Shown piece after piece: positions 42,628-45,172 of a stretch of 45,172 bases of DNA (its first letter is position 1; every line of letters starts with the position of its first letter). The position numbers and the translations under genes are program-made. This DNA comes from CAYVTV01 sp964526475 (GTDB lineage Bacteria > Bacteroidota > Bacteroidia > Bacteroidales > GCA-2748055): contig CAZGKF010000022.1 of assembly GCA_964526475.1 (NCBI GenBank), forward strand, positions 1-45,172, read 5' to 3'. The notes beneath the pieces are model-generated. The model was not told the origin of the DNA and made no database searches. It saw only the letters and a list, made by a program, of their open reading frames with translations.

Positions 42628-45172
42628 ATGTATTTTAAAAAAATTATTCGCCCCATCAGGCGAATAATTTTTTTATTAACACTTTGCTTATTTTCCCTGC
42701 AACTTTCCTCGCAGGAATATTTTTTCGATAATTACGGAGTAGCAGAAGGTCTTGCACAATCAACCGTTTTCGATATTCTTCAGGATCATAATCATTATAT
42801 ATGGCTGGGTACGCGTGCCGGAGTGAGCAGGTTCGACGGACGTGAATTTAAAAATTATTCTATTGAATATGGTTTGGCCCCCAATGGGGTAAGAACTATT
42901 TTTCAGGATAAGAATGAGCTTATCTGGTTCGGGCACTCAGGTGGAGGTGTAAGTATTTTTGACGGCAGCAGATTTAGTATTTTTACAAACCCGGGCGATC
43001 TCTTCAACAGTGACATTACATCAATGAATATTGACTCTGCAGGTAACTTCTGGATATCTTCGGAACTCTCCGGTGCAATAATGATAAAAAAAGCAGGTCA
43101 TACTCTAAAGGAATCGGAATATGAACATTTCATTGGTAACAGGTTAAGCGACCGGATTTTTGGATCTATCACGCTTAAGAGAGGTATTACAGTTTTTATT
43201 ACAGATGCTTTTCTTAAGGCATATGATCCGGATTCCGGAAGATTCAGAAATTTTGAGATTGATGGGATGCCAAGGTTTTTCCCTATTACATGCATGTATG
43301 AAGATTCAAAGGACTGTATCTGGTTCGGGACTTTTCATGGAGGACTTTATAAATATATTTCGGAAAGGGACACATTTATATTCTATGATTCTCTGCGTGA
43401 CGGGATTGGATCAAACTGGATCAGTACTATCGGAGAGGATAATCAGGGAAATATTTTCATTGGAACCTGGGATGGGGGAATGACACGAATAGATGAAGAT
43501 GGAGTGAAAACATTTGACACATCAAATGGATTATCAGACACCAAAATCAGAAAAGTCCTCACCGATGCAGAAAGTAATGTGCTGATTGGCACTAATGAAC
43601 ATGGTCTTGCAATATTTAAAGGAGAACAGTTCGTGTCCTTCTCCGAAAAGGATGGACTTGTTAATTCTCAGGTATGGGCAGTTTTACAGGATAAAAGAGA
43701 AGAATATTGGTTCGGCACAAATGATGGTATAAGTATATATAATCCTCATGCAAAAAAAGGATATCAGTTTCGTGATTTTTTTAAGTTGTCAGGTAATAGT
43801 ATCAGGATGATAAAAGAAGATTCAGATGGACGAATATGGATCGGAACTGATGACCAGGGTATATTTACATATATTCCGGAAGGAAATATCTTTACCTATG
43901 AAGCAAGACTGAATTCGTACATTTCATCTCTGGTTGTCACCTCGCTTGAAACCGATAATAAAGGTGGTGTCTGGGCGGGGACACTCGACGGATTAATCTA
44001 TTATACCTATGATGATCGTAGTGTAAATTATTATACTCAAACCTCAGGGATTGCAGGAAATGAAATTACCTCCTTGTTTTATGACAATAAAAACAGGTTG
44101 TGGATTGGATCCAGGGGAAATGGTATTACCTGTTTTTCTGATGATCAGTTTTATATTCCTGATCTAAATGAGAAGTTTACTCCTACATGTTTCGCTCTCA
44201 ATAACAACGGACACCTATGGGTTGGAACAGAGGCTCACGGTATTATTGTTTTAGATACAGAGACAAATGAGATTGTCAAAACCCTGACGGAAGAAGATGG
44301 GATACTCGCAAATCTTATTAATATAATTACTTCGGATAATTCTGATAATATCTATATCGGAACCAACAAAGGTCTTAATATCTATAAACCTTCACTTAAT
44401 AAAGTATTTACATATTCAAAAAGGAACGGGTTCCCGGGTATTGAGACAAAACCTAATGCAACATTCAAAGACAGTAAGGGACATATGTGGTTTGGGACAG
44501 TGGCGGGAGTTACCCGTTTCAATCCTGATATAGCATTGCCCTTAAATGAAGAACCTTTGACGCATATTATAAGTTTAAAGGTGAATCTTAAAGACAGAAA
44601 AATGATCCCTGAGCTAATGCTCAATCACAATGAGAATAATATTATCTTCGATTATGTAAGTATATGCCTCACTAATCCGGATGTAGTCAAATACAGTATC
44701 TACCTGGATGGAGCCGATAATGCCTGGAGATCAACCACTCAATCATCAGTTACTTACCCGGCATTATCACCCAAAAAATATACTTTTCATGTAATTGCAC
44801 AAAACAGTGATGGGAACTGGAATAAAGAACCGATTACGTATAGCTTTCAGATTAAGCCTCCTTTTTATAAAACATGGTGGTTCGTTCTGATATGCGTAAT
44901 TGCCGGAGTCATTATAATTACAGTTTATATTATGGTCAGGGAACAGAATCTGAAACGTGAGAACAGAATTCTGGAAGAAAAAGTCAGGGAGAGAACTGCT
45001 GTTGTAGTTGCTCAAAAAGAAGAACTGGCAGAGAAAAACAAGGATATTACTGACAGTATCCGATATGCAAAAAGAATACAATTTGCAATTCTGCCACCAG
45101 AGATCCCATTTAATGATACTTTTATTCTGTTCAAGCCAAAAGATATTGTCAGCGGTGACTTCTACTGGCTTC
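42628..45172 (+). CDS. Two-component-propeller sensor with a SpoIIE-type phosphatase domain (cut by window end)
   Basis: Partial, about 848 codons, with no stop inside the window. MYFKKIIRPIRRIIFLLTLCLFSLQLSS forms a signal peptide; the ATG at 42607 would add seven residues. About thirteen propeller blades follow, each ending WxGTxxGxxxxxG-like (WLGTRAGVSRFDG, WFGHSGGGVSIFDG, WFGTVAGVTRFN), fitting two seven-blade propellers, then a Y_Y_Y Ig-like domain (about 655-745). A membrane helix (WWFVLICVIAGVIIITVYIMV, near 750-770) leads to a coiled coil (ILEEKVRERTAVVVAQKEEL) and the start of a SpoIIE PP2C domain (ILPPEIPF, FILFKPKDIVSGDFYWL). Signals read outside would control a cytosolic phosphatase. 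Confidence 0.9.
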   Translation, partial: MYFKKIIRPIRRIIFLLTLCLFSLQLSSQEYFFDNYGVAEGLAQSTVFDILQDHNHYIWLGTRAGVSRFDGREFKNYSIEYGLAPNGVRTIFQDKNELIWFGHSGGGVSIFDGSRFSIFTNPGDLFNSDITSMNIDSAGNFWISSELSGAIMIKKAGHTLKESEYEHFIGNRLSDRIFGSITLKRGITVFITDAFLKAYDPDSGRFRNFEIDGMPRFFPITCMYEDSKDCIWFGTFHGGLYKYISERDTFIFYDSLRDGIGSNWISTIGEDNQGNIFIGTWDGGMTRIDEDGVKTFDTSNGLSDTKIRKVLTDAESNVLIGTNEHGLAIFKGEQFVSFSEKDGLVNSQVWAVLQDKREEYWFGTNDGISIYNPHAKKGYQFRDFFKLSGNSIRMIKEDSDGRIWIGTDDQGIFTYIPEGNIFTYEARLNSYISSLVVTSLETDNKGGVWAGTLDGLIYYTYDDRSVNYYTQTSGIAGNEITSLFYDNKNRLWIGSRGNGITCFSDDQFYIPDLNEKFTPTCFALNNNGHLWVGTEAHGIIVLDTETNEIVKTLTEEDGILANLINIITSDNSDNIYIGTNKGLNIYKPSLNKVFTYSKRNGFPGIETKPNATFKDSKGHMWFGTVAGVTRFNPDIALPLNEEPLTHIISLKVNLKDRKMIPELMLNHNENNIIFDYVSICLTNPDVVKYSIYLDGADNAWRSTTQSSVTYPALSPKKYTFHVIAQNSDGNWNKEPITYSFQIKPPFYKTWWFVLICVIAGVIIITVYIMVREQNLKRENRILEEKVRERTAVVVAQKEELAEKNKDITDSIRYAKRIQFAILPPEIPFNDTFILFKPKDIVSGDFYWL
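42637..42674 (+). terminator. Perfect terminator hairpin at the start of the propeller-sensor gene
   Basis: A7-ATTATTCGCC-type arm (42637-42652) pairs perfectly over 16 bases with 42659-42674 around the six-base loop CCATCA, and the right arm ends in seven T. It can serve in both directions because A- and T-runs flank the GC-rich core. It lies 42 bases after the caspase stop and starts three codons into the downstream signal peptide. Confidence 0.85.

Overview
The window is a gene-dense, AT-rich bacterial chromosome segment, almost certainly from a Bacteroidota member and probably from the Bacteroidales or a close relative. The support is: promoters of the TTTG-N19-TAnnTTTG type, little Shine-Dalgarno signal, several short lipoproteins ending their signal in a Ser-Cys lipobox, DUF4369 lipoproteins, a RecQ of about 725 residues with an extra C-terminal domain, a bL21 with a long Lys/Ala tail, and the GH133/GT4/GH57/GT3-GT35 glycogen cluster typical of that phylum. 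There is no phage, transposase, CRISPR array or resistance island; most of it is housekeeping.

Layout. 1-1.7 kb: tRNA-Leu(UAG), then tatC-lptB (minus). 2.0-4.2 kb: recQ (plus). 4.3-10.2 kb: a tight minus-strand operon reading bifunctional nuclease, a decayed C-terminal remnant of a NupC nucleoside transporter, a soluble hybrid histidine kinase, a family 2 glycosyltransferase and an OppC-like permease. 10.4-11.2 kb: patatin-like phospholipase. 11.3-15.1 kb: rplU-rpmA behind a near-consensus promoter, serS, a DMT exporter and ruvC. 15.1-16.6 kb: greA-HIT and a membrane-anchored protein of unknown function (minus). 16.7-19.5 kb: a Rieske-like lipoprotein, then ribF-ahcY (minus). 19.6-30.8 kb: the glycogen locus, glgB (plus) meeting a four-gene minus operon (GH133 debranching enzyme, GT4, GH57, and a 1412-residue glycogen synthase-phosphorylase fusion). 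31.3-34.2 kb: two paralogous DUF4369 lipoproteins, separated by a palindromic MITE-like repeat, and lpxH. 34.2-36.4 kb: arsC-like, CAP-like lipoprotein, fumC (minus). 36.5-39.0 kb: prmC, recX and prfB with its programmed +1 frameshift (minus), divergent from ribD. 40.3-45.2 kb: an exported TPR/Ig/caspase protein followed by a two-component-propeller sensor running into a SpoIIE-type phosphatase, cut by the window end.

How the genes work together. The glycogen genes cover chain elongation, branching, debranching and phosphorolysis, with synthesis and breakdown joined in one polypeptide. prmC methylates the GGQ glutamine of release factors and lies two genes upstream of prfB. rplU and rpmA encode neighbouring ribosomal proteins. 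lptB and lpxH serve outer-membrane lipopolysaccharide.

The items most worth a second look are the caspase plus propeller/SpoIIE pair with a perfect terminator hairpin inside the second gene's signal-peptide codons, the TlpA-like lipoprotein whose CxPC cysteines are both serine, the Rieske-fold lipoprotein with cysteines where histidines belong, the NupC remnant kept in frame inside an operon, the 144-bp palindromic repeat, and the symmetric prmC/ribD promoter.
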